Positions 21,045 through 30,233 of a stretch of DNA of 64,000 nt are shown here, piece after piece. Location of the stretch: positions 2,542,001 through 2,606,000 of the forward strand of contig NZ_CP035914.1 of NCBI RefSeq assembly GCF_004209775.1, read 5' to 3'. Every line of letters starts with the position of its first letter. Positions within the stretch are counted from its first letter, which is position 1. A model generated the notes under the pieces. That model was not told the origin of the DNA. It did no database searches and saw nothing but the letters and a program-made list of their open reading frames with translations. The DNA is from Synechococcus sp. WH 8101. Its GTDB lineage: Bacteria; Cyanobacteriota; Cyanobacteriia; PCC-6307; Cyanobiaceae. Made by a program: the position numbers and the translations under genes.

Positions 21045-21058
21045 GTGTGAACCGCTAC
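21045..21058. promoter_or_regulatory. Weak NtcA-like site between ureE and ureD
   Basis: GTG-N8-TAC is one base from the NtcA consensus GTA-N8-TAC and lies in the 107-nt divergent spacer. No -10 is found at the usual 22-23 nt spacing on either strand, so support is weak. Confidence 0.2.
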
Positions 21059-21093
21059 AGAGTGATCAGACCGATGCGGCGCAGGGTGAGGCG

Positions 21094-22050
21094 ATGCAAG
21101 CCTCAGAGCAGCCTCCGTACCAACAGGCTCCGTCCCAACAGACTCTTTGCCAACAGCCAACCGAACCGTGGCATGGCCATTGCGACCTCCATCTGCTGCA
21201 CCGCCGGGGGGTCACCATCCATCAGGGCGGCTGCAGCGCTCCGCTGAAACTGATGCGCGCCGAACGGGGCGCCGATGGTCGCTGCCAACTCCCTCTGCTG
21301 CACACCGCCGGAGGTCTGGTGGGCGGTGATGCCCTGACCATCCAGCTGGAGGCCGACAGGGGCAGCCGCGGCCTGATCACGAGCGTGGCCGCCCAGAAGG
21401 TGTATGGAAGCGTCGGGCGCAGCCGGCTGCATCCCGCTGGCGCCTGGGCCCGGCAGACCTGCCGCTTCAAGCTCGCGCCCGGCAGCGATCTGGAATGGCT
21501 GCCCCAGGAGCTGGTGCTGTTTGAAGGCGGGCTCTATGAACAAACCATGCAGGTGGAGCTCGGCCCAGGCGCCTCCTATCTCGGCGGAGAACTGGTGCGC
21601 CTGGGCCGCACCGCCGCCGGAGAAACGGTGGGGGCGGGGTGCTGGCGCTCCAGCCTGGAGATTCATCGATCGGATGGCAGCAACAGCCGCTGGGAACTGG
21701 TGGACCGGCTGGAACTGGGCGGCCATGACCTCAGCTCAGCCCATGGCATGCAACAGCAACCAGTGTTCGGATCACTGGTTTGGGCTGCACCGGAGCCATC
21801 AGACGCCGACACGCTCGTCGCCTTGCTGGCGCAGGGCCGGGAGGCCCGCAACGGCCTGACGGGAACGATGGCCTGCGATGCGCTCGATCAGGGCCTGGTC
21901 GCCCGATACCTCGGCCCATCCAGCCGGGACGCCCGGATCTGGTTCAGTCGGGTGTGGTGGCTGATCCGCCGGGCGCGCAGGCTGTCAGCACCGCAATGGC
22001 CCCGGGTGTGGCCATTGCAGGAAGACCCACTGGTGGGCTGGAACCACTGA
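21094..22050 (+). CDS. ureD: Urease accessory protein UreD
   Basis: 318 residues from ATG 21094. UreD is the scaffold that binds apo-urease and channels nickel from UreG. Typical blocks: PLLHTAGGLVGGDALTIQLE (about 68-87), SVAAQKVYGS (about 98-107), EWLPQELVLFEGGLYEQ (about 136-152) and GASYLGGELVRLGR. The frame continues open to 21007, but the extra residues are not family-like; the first about 28 residues after 21094 are Gln-rich and poorly conserved. It heads the ureDABC transcript and is divergent from ureEFG. Confidence 0.92.
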   Translation: MQASEQPPYQQAPSQQTLCQQPTEPWHGHCDLHLLHRRGVTIHQGGCSAPLKLMRAERGADGRCQLPLLHTAGGLVGGDALTIQLEADRGSRGLITSVAAQKVYGSVGRSRLHPAGAWARQTCRFKLAPGSDLEWLPQELVLFEGGLYEQTMQVELGPGASYLGGELVRLGRTAAGETVGAGCWRSSLEIHRSDGSNSRWELVDRLELGGHDLSSAHGMQQQPVFGSLVWAAPEPSDADTLVALLAQGREARNGLTGTMACDALDQGLVARYLGPSSRDARIWFSRVWWLIRRARRLSAPQWPRVWPLQEDPLVGWNH

Positions 22051-22124
22051 GCACCTGCTGGATGGAGCGATGAAGTGTTCACCACGAACCAGAACAGTGC
22101 CGGCCCGCTGCAAAGGTTGAGGCT

Positions 22125-22145
22125 GGGTGTGCAGGCGTCACACCC
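22125..22145 (+). promoter_or_regulatory. Hairpin in the ureD-ureA spacer
   Basis: GGGTGTG-CAGGCGT-CACACCC makes a 7-bp perfect stem with a 7-nt loop, ending 15 nt before the ureA ATG at 22161. No T-run follows, so RNA processing or translation control is more likely than termination. Confidence 0.4.
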
Positions 22146-22160
22146 ATCACCATGCCCGCC

Positions 22161-22463
22161 ATGCATCTCTCCCCCCAGGAGAAAGACAAACTCCTGATCG
22201 TGACCGCAGCGCTGCTGGCGGAACGGCGGCTCCAACGGGGCCTCAAGCTCAACCATCCCGAAGCCGTGGCCTGGCTCAGCTTCCTGGTGCTGGAAGGAGC
22301 CCGCGACGGCAAAAGCGTGGCCGAACTGATGCAGGAGGGCAGCACCTGGCTGGGCCGCGATCAGGTGATGGAGGGTGTGCCGGAACTGGTGCATGAGGTG
22401 CAGATCGAAGCGGTGTTTCCCGATGGCACCAAGCTCGTGACCCTGCACGACCCGATTCGCTGA
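22161..22463 (+). CDS. ureA: Urease gamma subunit
   Basis: 100 residues, the standard length. [20 protein letters not shown] and [20 protein letters not shown] are hallmark stretches, and the C-terminal [20 protein letters not shown] is nearly invariant in the family. A start 9 nt upstream would add MPA; the ATG at 22161 matches the family. It forms the urease (UreABC)3 complex in the cytoplasm. ureB starts 22 nt after its stop. Confidence 0.97.
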   Translation: MHLSPQEKDKLLIVTAALLAERRLQRGLKLNHPEAVAWLSFLVLEGARDGKSVAELMQEGSTWLGRDQVMEGVPELVHEVQIEAVFPDGTKLVTLHDPIR

Positions 22464-22485
22464 CCCACCCCTTCCCATCCCTGCC

Positions 22486-22821
22486 ATGGCCCCCTCCATC
22501 CCCGGCAACCTCATTCCCGGCGAACTGCTGCCCGAACCGGGGGAGATCGAACTCAACGCCGGTCGCCCCGTCACCACGATTTCGGTGGCCAACAGCGGCG
22601 ACAGGCCGGTGCAGGTGGGCTCCCACTTCCACTTCGCCGAAGCCAACGCCGCCCTGCAGTTCAACCGCGAGGCCGCCAGAGGCCAGCGCCTCGACATCCC
22701 CGCCGGCACGGCAATCCGGTTTGAACCGGGCGACAGCCGCGACGTGAACCTGATCCCCTTCGCCGGTGCCCGGCGGGTGATCGGCTTCAACGGCCAGATC
22801 AACGGACCCCTCGACGCCTGA
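22486..22821 (+). CDS. ureB: Urease beta subunit
   Basis: 111 residues. [19 protein letters not shown] near 10-28, [19 protein letters not shown] (about 46-64) and [16 protein letters not shown] at the end are the conserved blocks of UreB. It ends 4 nt before the ureC ATG. The length is close to the usual 101-110 residues with a slightly longer N-terminus. Confidence 0.97.
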   Translation: MAPSIPGNLIPGELLPEPGEIELNAGRPVTTISVANSGDRPVQVGSHFHFAEANAALQFNREAARGQRLDIPAGTAIRFEPGDSRDVNLIPFAGARRVIGFNGQINGPLDA

Positions 22822-22825
22822 CGCC

Positions 22826-24535
22826 ATGCCGACTCACCTCTCCCGCCAGGCCTACGCCGAGACCTACGGACCCACCACGGGCGACCGCCTGCGACTTGCT
22901 GACACCGACCTGATCCTCGAGGTGGAGCAGGACTTCACCGTGTATGGCGACGAGGTGAAGTTCGGCGGCGGCAAGGTGATCCGGGACGGCATGGGCCAGG
23001 CCCAAACCAGCCGGGCTGATGGCGCGGTGGACACGGTGATCACTAATGCCCTGATCCTCGACTGGTGGGGCATCGTCAAGGCGGATGTGGGCCTGAAAGA
23101 CGGCCGCATCGTGGCGATCGGCAAAGCCGGCAATCCCGACATCCAGGACGGGGTGACGATCGTGGTGGGCCCCGGCACCGAAGCGATCGCCGGGGAAGGG
23201 CACATCCTCACCGCAGGTGGCATCGACACCCACATCCACTTCATCTGCCCTCAACAGATCGAGACCGCCCTGGCCAGCGGCGTCACCACCCTGCTCGGAG
23301 GTGGCACCGGCCCCGCCACCGGCACCAACGCCACCACTTGCACCCCCGGCGCCTTCCACATCGGCCGCATGCTCCAGGCCGCCGAAGGCCTGCCGGTGAA
23401 CCTCGGTTTCTTCGGCAAGGGCAACGCCAGCACACCCGAAGCCCTGGAGGAACAGGTGCGGGCCGGCGCCTGCGGCCTCAAGCTGCATGAAGACTGGGGC
23501 ACCACACCGGCTGCGATCGATACCTGCCTGTCGGTCGCCGACCGCATGGATGTGCAGGTGTGCATCCACACCGACACCCTCAACGAGGCGGGCTTCGTGG
23601 AAGACACGATCCGCGCCATCGGCGGCCGCACGATCCACACCTTCCACACCGAAGGGGCCGGTGGCGGCCACGCCCCCGACATCATCAGGATCTGCGGTGA
23701 GGCGAACGTGCTGCCCAGCAGCACCAACCCCACCCGGCCCTACACCCGCAACACGCTCGAGGAGCACCTCGACATGCTGATGGTGTGCCACCACCTCGAT
23801 CCGAAGATCCCGGAAGATGTGGCCTTTGCCGAATCGCGCATCCGTCGCGAAACGATCGCCGCGGAAGACATCCTGCACGACCTCGGCGCCTTCTCGATCA
23901 TCGCCAGCGACTCCCAGGCGATGGGTCGTGTTGGAGAAGTGATCACCCGCACCTTCCAGACGGCCCACAAGATGAAGGTGCAACGGGGTGCCCTGCCGGA
24001 AGACTCGAGCCGCAACGACAACCACCGGCTGAAGCGCTACATCGCCAAGGTGACGATCAACCCGGCCTTGGCGCACGGCATCAGCCGCCAGGTGGGGTCG
24101 ATCGAAACCGGCAAACTCGCCGATCTGGTGCTCTGGAAACCCGGCTTTTTCGGGATCCGGCCGGAGCTGGTGCTCAAGGGTGGTTCGATCGTCTGGGCCC
24201 AGATGGGCGATGCCAACGCCTCGATCCCCACGCCCGGGCCGGTGCACGGCCGGCCGATGTTCGGCGCTTACGGCAAAGCCCTCGCCCCCAGTTGTCTCAC
24301 CTTCGTGAGCGAAGCGGCGATGGACGCCGGCATCCCCCAGGAGCTAGGCCTCGAACGGCCCTGCGTGCCGGTGCAGGAGACACGCAGTGTGGGGAAAGGC
24401 GCCCTCAAGCTCAACGCCGCCCTGCCCAAGGTGAGCGTCGACCCGCAGACCTACGAAGTGTTTGCCGATGGTGAGCTGCTCACCTGCGAGCCCGCCGAGG
24501 TGCTGCCCCTGGCCCAGCGCTACCTGCTGCTTTAG
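22826..24535 (+). CDS. ureC: Urease alpha (catalytic) subunit
   Basis: 569 residues. Urease hydrolyses urea to ammonia and carbamate at a dinickel site. The bridging Lys is in [10 protein letters not shown] near residue 220; nickel His ligands are in [12 protein letters not shown] (about 131-142) and [13 protein letters not shown] (about 246-258), and the flap with the active-site His is [19 protein letters not shown] (about 319-337). The N-terminus [20 protein letters not shown] is diagnostic. Everything required is present. The stop overlaps the convergent hydrolase gene by 4 nt, leaving no room for an intergenic terminator. Confidence 0.98.
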   Translation: MPTHLSRQAYAETYGPTTGDRLRLADTDLILEVEQDFTVYGDEVKFGGGKVIRDGMGQAQTSRADGAVDTVITNALILDWWGIVKADVGLKDGRIVAIGKAGNPDIQDGVTIVVGPGTEAIAGEGHILTAGGIDTHIHFICPQQIETALASGVTTLLGGGTGPATGTNATTCTPGAFHIGRMLQAAEGLPVNLGFFGKGNASTPEALEEQVRAGACGLKLHEDWGTTPAAIDTCLSVADRMDVQVCIHTDTLNEAGFVEDTIRAIGGRTIHTFHTEGAGGGHAPDIIRICGEANVLPSSTNPTRPYTRNTLEEHLDMLMVCHHLDPKIPEDVAFAESRIRRETIAAEDILHDLGAFSIIASDSQAMGRVGEVITRTFQTAHKMKVQRGALPEDSSRNDNHRLKRYIAKVTINPALAHGISRQVGSIETGKLADLVLWKPGFFGIRPELVLKGGSIVWAQMGDANASIPTPGPVHGRPMFGAYGKALAPSCLTFVSEAAMDAGIPQELGLERPCVPVQETRSVGKGALKLNAALPKVSVDPQTYEVFADGELLTCEPAEVLPLAQRYLLL

Positions 24536-26130
24536 GGGAACTGCTTCAGGCCGGGATCCACCTGGTTGAGCTGGTCGCGGCTGAAGCGGGGGCTGATCAG
24601 CAACCGCAGCGGCTCGCTGCCACTGAACACTCCGGATGTGGCCGTCGGTGCTAGCAACGGCGGCGCGGATGGGGTGTTGCGGAGGTGTTGATCGAAGAAA
24701 GCGCGGGCCATCCCCTTCAATTCCTCTCGCGCCAGGGGCTGATCCGGGCCGATCACGAAGGGGGGCAGCTTGGCGCTGCCATCGAGAAAGGACAGATGGG
24801 TGCCGTTGTGTTGCAAGGCCAACAACGACCCGGGCTGCTGAATCGAGGTGAAGGGAATCAGCTGCTGGGAGATGGGCGGCGCGAAAATATCGTCGGTGCC
24901 GGAGACGAACAGAATCGGTGCGGCGATCGCCTTCAGCGACGTGGGGCTGAAGATCGGATTGGTCACCGGATTCACGGCCACCGCCGCCTTCACGCGCGGA
25001 TCGCGGAAACTCTTGCGTTGCACCACCTGGCCGGGCGCCACGCATTGCCACACCACCGCGGCATTGAGCACCACCTTGTCGGGGTCATTCAGCTCAGCAC
25101 ATCCCTTGATGAGATGGGGCCAATCCAGTTCGGCACCGGCCAGAGCCGTCACGGTGTACCCACCCAACGACTGACCGAGCACGCCCACCTCGCGGGTGTT
25201 CACCCGATTGCCGTAGCGCTGCTGCATCTGATCAATCAGGTCACTGACGCTGAGCGGTTGGCTGTACCAGGCATTCGGGGGCGGAATCGTGCCCGTGCCC
25301 TGAATCACCGCCTTGATCGTGTTGGCGCTGGTGAAGGGGAAATCCAGCGACGCCACCGCATACCCATGGCTCGCCAGCTGCTTGCCCACATACAGAAGGG
25401 CATTCATGTCGGTGTTGAGGCCGGGAGCGATCACCACAAGCCGGGCCGGGCGGGCGCTGGTGGCACTACTGGGGAGATAGGCGATCGCGCTGATCGTGGT
25501 ACCGAGGCGGCCCTGAAATTGAAACGGGGTCTGCGTGAAACGCTCCTCGCCCTTGGCGGCCAGCGTCGCCAGATCAGGACCCTGGGCCGGTGCTCCCTGA
25601 ATGGAAGCGATGCGAGGAAACAGCTTGTTCTGCAGGTTGAACTGCTGGGTGAGCGAATCAGCGAGAGACAACACTGCGGCAACATTGACCGGCAGGATCT
25701 GGGTGGGATAGGCCTCCAACACATCGATGAGGCGCAACTCACCCGACTTGGCCGCACCGAGAATTAAGGCGGACGACAGAGCGGGCTCAGCGATCGCGGC
25801 GGGCTGAACCAGCACCTTGACCAGCTGCTGCAGGGAGCGTTGACCGAGGGGGGTGCTCAGGAAGTTCGATGCCATCACATCGGTGACTGGCAGGCTCTGA
25901 TTGAGCAGCTTGCGCAGCGACTGCTGCTGTTGTGGGTTGAGGAGATCGAGATAGGTCTGCAGGTCTTCATTCACCTGACCCGTTTCCGTGAAGGTGACCA
26001 GCGATGGCACCGAAACATCACGGGAAAACTCACCGAACTGAAAGCGAATGCGCTCTGCCGCGTCTGCCGCCGGCGCAAGAGCGAGGGCGCCCGTGACGGC
26101 GGTCATCAGCTTCAGAAGCAGCGCACGCAT
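24532..26130 (-). CDS. Cyanobacterial DUF1400 alpha/beta hydrolase, secreted
   Basis: 532 residues. A signal peptide (about 1-24, ending ADAAE) is followed by a domain of about 130 residues that starts [18 protein letters not shown] and carries the DUF1400 pattern seen almost only in cyanobacteria. The second half (about 210-500) is an alpha/beta hydrolase: LVVIAPGLN for the oxyanion region, the nucleophile elbow [10 protein letters not shown] (Ser near 321), a GTDDIFAPP loop for the acid (about 409-417) and NGTHLSF for the His. Probably a periplasmic esterase or lipase; substrate unknown. It is divergent from the ATP-grasp gene. Confidence 0.85.
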   Translation of the reverse strand: MRALLLKLMTAVTGALALAPAADAAERIRFQFGEFSRDVSVPSLVTFTETGQVNEDLQTYLDLLNPQQQQSLRKLLNQSLPVTDVMASNFLSTPLGQRSLQQLVKVLVQPAAIAEPALSSALILGAAKSGELRLIDVLEAYPTQILPVNVAAVLSLADSLTQQFNLQNKLFPRIASIQGAPAQGPDLATLAAKGEERFTQTPFQFQGRLGTTISAIAYLPSSATSARPARLVVIAPGLNTDMNALLYVGKQLASHGYAVASLDFPFTSANTIKAVIQGTGTIPPPNAWYSQPLSVSDLIDQMQQRYGNRVNTREVGVLGQSLGGYTVTALAGAELDWPHLIKGCAELNDPDKVVLNAAVVWQCVAPGQVVQRKSFRDPRVKAAVAVNPVTNPIFSPTSLKAIAAPILFVSGTDDIFAPPISQQLIPFTSIQQPGSLLALQHNGTHLSFLDGSAKLPPFVIGPDQPLAREELKGMARAFFDQHLRNTPSAPPLLAPTATSGVFSGSEPLRLLISPRFSRDQLNQVDPGLKQFP

Positions 26131-26212
26131 AAAGAACTCGTTTCACTCGCAGCACCTTCTCCGATTCCCGCCCGCTTGACAACATCCGGACAGGGCCGAT
26201 CCAGGATTTTGG

Positions 26213-26226
26213 ATTCGGTAACGAAT
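26213..26226. repeat. Short inverted repeat ATTCGGTAACGAAT
   Basis: ATTCG-GTAA-CGAAT lies in the 151-nt spacer between the divergent hydrolase and ATP-grasp genes, 56 nt before the latter. An almost identical copy is at 36582. Role unknown. Nothing else convincing was seen in this spacer apart from a TTGACA at 26176 without a matching -10. Confidence 0.3.
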
Positions 26227-26281
26227 GCGACCTGCCCCGGCAGGACGGAAGCCTTGGATGGGCCCAGCCTGTTCACGGCTC

Positions 26282-27781
26282 ATGTTCACGGATTACAGAC
26301 CCAGCCGCGGCTACGACGAATATTTCTGCAGCGAGCAGGCCGAACCGCGCAGCGCCCTGCTGCCCCTGCTCTCCTCCCTGGGTCGGATCGGGCTCGATGA
26401 ACTGAATCGCTCCCATGCCTCCGCCAGCAACCTGCTCCGGCGCCTCGGAGCCACCTTCCGCCTCAATGACTCCGGTCAACAGGGCGGCGAACGGATTCTT
26501 CCCTTCGACCCCCTGCCGCGCCTGATCAGCCGCTCGGAATGGAGCACCCTCGAGCGCGGTCTGCTGCAGCGCCTGGAGGCGATCGACTGTTTCCTGGCCG
26601 ATGTGTATGGCGACCAGGCGATCCTCCGGGATGGGGTGATCCCCCGAGACGACGTGGAAAGTTCCCAGGGCTGGCGCCCCCAGATGCAGGGGATGACCAT
26701 GCCGCTCAACCGTTGGTGCCACATCTCCGGTCTGGATCTGATCCGTGATGGACAGGGCAACTGGCGCGTCCTGGAAGACAACCTGCGCTGCCCGTCCGGT
26801 GTTGCCTACTTCCTGGAAAACAGGCGCGTGATGAAACGCCTGTTCCCCAGCCTGTTCGAGGGACGCACGGTGCAACCGATCGATGACTATCCCTCCCACC
26901 TGCTTCGCACCCTCAAGGAACTCGCCCCCTGGACCGACACACCCCGGGTGGTGCTGCTGACACCAGGCGTGTTCAACAGCGCCTACTTCGAGCACAGCTA
27001 TCTGGCCCAGCAGATGGGAATCGGCCTGGTGGAAGGTCGGGATCTGGTGTGTGAGAACGGGCGCGTGTGGATGCGCAGCACCCGCGGCCTCGAACCGGTG
27101 GATGTCATTTATCGGCGCATTGATGATGACTTCCTCGATCCCCAGGTGTTCCGGCGTGATTCGATGCTGGGTGTTCCCGGCTTGATCGAGGTGATGCGTC
27201 AGGGGCGGGTGGCGATCGCCAATGCCCCTGGCACCGGCGTCGCCGACGACAAATTGATCTATGCCTACGTGCCGGAGATGATCCGGTATTACCTCAACGA
27301 GGAGCCGGTGATCGCCAATGTGCCCACCTACCTCTGCTCCCGACCCGACGATCTGAGGTATGTGCTGGAGCATCTGGAGGAGCTGGTGGTGAAGTCGGTG
27401 GCGGAAGCGGGCGGCTACGGCATGCTCATCGGCCCCCACGCCAGCCGGGAGGAGATCGAGGCCTTTGCCGTGCGCATTCAGGCCAACCCCCGCAACTACA
27501 TCGCCCAACCCACCCTTGAACTCTCCACCGTGCCTTCCCTCAGTGAAGGTGTGCTCTACCCCTGCCATGTGGATCTGCGTCCCTATGTGTTACGCGGGCG
27601 GAGCAATTGGGTGAGTCCGGGAGGCCTCACGCGCGTGGCCCTGAAGCGGGGATCCTTGGTGGTGAATTCCTCCCAGGGCGGCGGCTGCAAGGACACCTGG
27701 GTGGTGAGCGACAGCCAGGTGGTGAGCGACAGCCAGGTGGTGAGCGACAGCCAGGTGGTGAGCGACAACACGCCATGTTGA
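26282..27781 (+). CDS. Circularly permuted ATP-grasp protein (DUF404/DUF407)
   Basis: 499 residues from ATG 26282. The family has a permuted ATP-grasp fold: DVYGDQAILRDGVIP (about 103-117), GMTMPLNRWCHISGLDLIRD (about 138-157), WRVLEDNLRCPSGVAYFLEN (about 161-180) and KSVAEAGGYGMLIGP near 371-385 are its conserved blocks. ATP-grasp ligases join a carboxylate to an amine, and comparative genomics has proposed this group makes peptide-like products or tags together with the alpha-E and transglutaminase proteins encoded next. No product is known. The C-terminus departs from the family: after GGGCKDTW it has the hexapeptide VVSDSQ repeated, coded by an 18-bp tandem repeat. Overlaps the next gene by 7 nt. 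Confidence 0.88.
   Translation: MFTDYRPSRGYDEYFCSEQAEPRSALLPLLSSLGRIGLDELNRSHASASNLLRRLGATFRLNDSGQQGGERILPFDPLPRLISRSEWSTLERGLLQRLEAIDCFLADVYGDQAILRDGVIPRDDVESSQGWRPQMQGMTMPLNRWCHISGLDLIRDGQGNWRVLEDNLRCPSGVAYFLENRRVMKRLFPSLFEGRTVQPIDDYPSHLLRTLKELAPWTDTPRVVLLTPGVFNSAYFEHSYLAQQMGIGLVEGRDLVCENGRVWMRSTRGLEPVDVIYRRIDDDFLDPQVFRRDSMLGVPGLIEVMRQGRVAIANAPGTGVADDKLIYAYVPEMIRYYLNEEPVIANVPTYLCSRPDDLRYVLEHLEELVVKSVAEAGGYGMLIGPHASREEIEAFAVRIQANPRNYIAQPTLELSTVPSLSEGVLYPCHVDLRPYVLRGRSNWVSPGGLTRVALKRGSLVVNSSQGGGCKDTWVVSDSQVVSDSQVVSDSQVVSDNTPC
27701..27767 (+). repeat. 18-bp tandem repeat, 3.7 copies, in a gene 3' end
   Basis: GTGGTGAGCGACAGCCAG is repeated perfectly at 27701, 27719 and 27737, with a 13-base partial copy at 27755. 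It encodes VVSDSQ three times plus VVSD. Being a multiple of three, copy changes keep the frame, so the length may vary between strains by slippage. Confidence 0.95.
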
Positions 27782-28758
27782 GCCGCGTTGCCGATTCGCT
27801 CTACTGGATCAATCGCTACGTGGAGCGGGCCGAGAACATCTCCCGTTTTGTGGAGGTGAGTGAAGCGATGGCCCTCGACTGCCCGCCAGGCAGCGCTGAG
27901 CCCTGGCTGCCCCTGGTGGATGCCAGTGGTGATCGCGACCTATTCGATCGTCAGGCGGGCGGCCAGAACCCGAAGGATGTGATCCGCTTCCTCGTGTCGG
28001 ATCACGAGAACCCCAACAGCATCGTGAGCTGCATCGCCATGGCGCGGGAAAACGCGCGCCAGATCCGCGATGTGATCACCACCGAGATGTGGGAGCAGAT
28101 CAACGGTCTCTACTGGAGCCTGCAGGATGGCGAAGCGATCTGGCAGGAGCCGGAACAGGAACAGTTGCGCGACATCCGGCGAGGTTGCCAGCTCTTCTAT
28201 GGCATCACCGATGCCACCCTCAGCCGCGACCTCTCCTGGCTGTTCAGCCGGCTGGGTCGCCTGATCGAACGGGCCGACAAAACCTCCCGGATCCTCGATG
28301 TGAAGTATTTCCTGCTGCTGCCCTCACCAGAGGAGGTGGGGGGCGTGCTGGATGAACTGCAATGGATTGCCCTGCTGCGATCCGCCGGTGCCTATCAGAT
28401 GTTCCGCCAGAGCATGCAGGAGGCGATCGCCCCCAGCGCCGTAGCCTCCTTCCTGCTGCTCGATCCGATCTTTCCCCGCTCGGTGCGCTGCTGTCTGCAG
28501 GGCATCAGCGACACCCTGCAACAGATCCAGCGCCAGCCGGTGCCAGGCCCACCGGATGATCTGGAGTGTCTTCGGGGCCAGTTGCTGGCGCGCTGGAGTT
28601 ATGTGCGCATCGACGCCCTGATTGGCAGCGGCCTGCATGAAGCGATCGACCAGCTCCAATCCGACCTGAACCGCTTGCATCAACTGATCCACGAGCGCTA
28701 TTTCACCCTCGCCGATCTCCGTTCCATTCCCGCCGATCCCGCATGCGCGCTCAGCTGA
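27775..28758 (+). CDS. Alpha-E domain protein (DUF403)
   Basis: 327 residues, almost entirely helical. MLSRVADSLYWINRYVERAENISR (first 18 or so residues shown by MLSRVADSLYWINRYVER) is the signature start of the alpha-E family; SIVSCIAMARENARQIRDVI near 82-101 and LSRDLSWLFSRLGRLIERAD near 152-171 are its repeated helices rich in Glu/Arg. It has no recognised catalytic residues. The family is found nearly always between a permuted ATP-grasp gene and a transglutaminase gene, as here. The start ATG lies inside the last codons of the ATP-grasp gene. Confidence 0.9.
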   Translation: MLSRVADSLYWINRYVERAENISRFVEVSEAMALDCPPGSAEPWLPLVDASGDRDLFDRQAGGQNPKDVIRFLVSDHENPNSIVSCIAMARENARQIRDVITTEMWEQINGLYWSLQDGEAIWQEPEQEQLRDIRRGCQLFYGITDATLSRDLSWLFSRLGRLIERADKTSRILDVKYFLLLPSPEEVGGVLDELQWIALLRSAGAYQMFRQSMQEAIAPSAVASFLLLDPIFPRSVRCCLQGISDTLQQIQRQPVPGPPDDLECLRGQLLARWSYVRIDALIGSGLHEAIDQLQSDLNRLHQLIHERYFTLADLRSIPADPACALS

Positions 28759-29663
28759 TCCATCGCCTCTCCTACCGGTATGCGGCGCCGGTGAACCTGG
28801 GCGAGCATCGCCTCTGTTTGCGGCCGCGCGGCCAGGGATTTCAGCGCCTGATCAGCCATCAGCTTGAAATCACCCCTGACCCGCTCCATCGCCACGAACT
28901 GGTGGCCTCCAGTGGCGATGAAATCTGTCGGGTGCGCTTTCTCGGCGCCACCGACCGACTCAGCTTCGTGGCGCGCAGCCTGGTGGAAACGCGCCAGGCA
29001 CCACCGCTGGAAGACTGTTTCAGCGGCATGGAACCCTCCTTGCCCTATCCGCGCGGCCTGTTGAACCGAGACTTGCAGGGCGCCCTTGAGGGCTGGCTGC
29101 CGGATGGACAGCACGACCCCTCAGCGGTGGAACTGGCCCAGGACGCCCTGATGGGCAGCAATCAGCAGGCCCTGCCCTTCCTGCGCCAACTGGTGGAGAT
29201 GATCCAGGATCGGGTCAAGTACACCCAACGCCACATCGGCCCGGCCTGGCCTGCCGGTCGCACCCTGCGGGAGCGGGTCGGCTCCTGTCGCGACCTGGCG
29301 ATGCTGATGATCGAATGCTGCCGCTGCGTGGGACTGCCGGCTCGTTTCGTGAGCGGATACCACCTGGTGGATCCGGCGCCGGAGCAGTACGACCTGCATG
29401 CCTGGGCGGAGGTGTATCTGCCGGGGGCCGGCTGGCGGGGCTTTGATCCGAGCGGCTGCGGCGCCATCGATGATCGCTACATCGTGGTGGCCAGCTCCTC
29501 CAGGCCTGAGCTCACAGCCGCGGTAACCGGCAGCTTCAGCGGCCCGCCGAACACCGCCAGTGAACTGCACTGGAGCATCGAGGCGGAGATTGATGGCGAC
29601 GGCCTGCTGCTCCGAGGCGACCAGGGAAAGGACTCTGTCTCCAAGCAGGTTCAGGCGGCCTGA
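28743..29663 (+). CDS. Transglutaminase-like cysteine protease fold protein
   Basis: 306 residues. An N-terminal beta domain (about 1-90, starting QLIHRLSYRYAAPVNLGEH) precedes a transglutaminase core. The catalytic triad is visible: Cys in VGSCRDLAM near 181, His in DLHAWAEVYLPG near 218 and Asp in FDPSGCG near 234. In bacteria such proteins mostly cleave isopeptide or peptide bonds. The gene overlaps the alpha-E gene by 16 nt. No signal peptide, so cytoplasmic. In the proposed system it would process or remove what the ATP-grasp ligase attaches; that is inference. Confidence 0.9.
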   Translation: MRAQLIHRLSYRYAAPVNLGEHRLCLRPRGQGFQRLISHQLEITPDPLHRHELVASSGDEICRVRFLGATDRLSFVARSLVETRQAPPLEDCFSGMEPSLPYPRGLLNRDLQGALEGWLPDGQHDPSAVELAQDALMGSNQQALPFLRQLVEMIQDRVKYTQRHIGPAWPAGRTLRERVGSCRDLAMLMIECCRCVGLPARFVSGYHLVDPAPEQYDLHAWAEVYLPGAGWRGFDPSGCGAIDDRYIVVASSSRPELTAAVTGSFSGPPNTASELHWSIEAEIDGDGLLLRGDQGKDSVSKQVQAA

Positions 29664-30223
29664 ACCAGCGGCGCCAGGCCATGCAACCTGGGGCGTGGCG
29701 CCGCCGTGGAGGTGACGGCATAGAGCCGCGGAATCCGCTCACTGTTGTAAACGCGGAATTCACGCACGAGAGAAGCACCTGGATCACGAAGGGCCTGGTT
29801 GAGCACCACCGAACCCTCCGGATCGGACACGGAGCGATGAAAGGTGCCCCTGGGAATGCGCAGGATGTCGCCGCCGCTCTCCAGCCGCACGATGTGAAAC
29901 GGCTCTGTCCAGCTGAGATTGACCAGGTAAAACGTGCGTCCGCCGCTGGCGGCGAGCAGGTTGTCTTCCTGATGGGGATGCAGATAGAACTGCCAGGCGC
30001 CGGTGTCGGGGGCATTGGGGGGGCTGACCGCCGGACCGCTGTGGATCACCAGATCGCGGGCATTGGAGCCGTTGACCGTGACATCAAAAAAGCGCACAGA
30101 GGGCGTATCCCGAAAGCGTTCATAAGAGAGCAGTTCGAACACTGAGACGGCATCCTGTCCGTGGCAACCACCGTTGTACGAGTCAGCCCTGGCAGCGTCG
30201 GTGACCGATGCGACCGAATCCAC
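29651..30223 (-). CDS. Cupin-like conserved protein
   Basis: About 190 residues if the GTG at 30223 is used; an ATG at 30274 gives 207 residues but overlaps moaA by 41 nt. The middle reads GAWQFYLHPHQEDNLLAASG then RTFYLVNL and IPRGTFHRSVSDPEGSVVLN, the two-motif pattern of a small cupin barrel with His pairs (HPHQ and FHR). Metal binding is likely, but the substrate is unknown. It lies just downstream of moaA on the same strand and converges with the transglutaminase gene, overlapping it by 13 nt. Confidence 0.65.
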   Translation of the reverse strand: MDSVASVTDAARADSYNGGCHGQDAVSVFELLSYERFRDTPSVRFFDVTVNGSNARDLVIHSGPAVSPPNAPDTGAWQFYLHPHQEDNLLAASGGRTFYLVNLSWTEPFHIVRLESGGDILRIPRGTFHRSVSDPEGSVVLNQALRDPGASLVREFRVYNSERIPRLYAVTSTAAPRPRLHGLAPLVQAA

Positions 30224-30233
30224 CAACCGGCGT

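Noticed and set aside
22799-24247. 482-codon open frame antisense to ureC
   Set aside because: Shadow frame of a strongly coding GC-rich gene; composition is His/Gly/Val-rich without family features.
26176-26204. TTGACA as a -35 for the ATP-grasp gene
   Set aside because: No -10-like hexamer at 16-18 nt.
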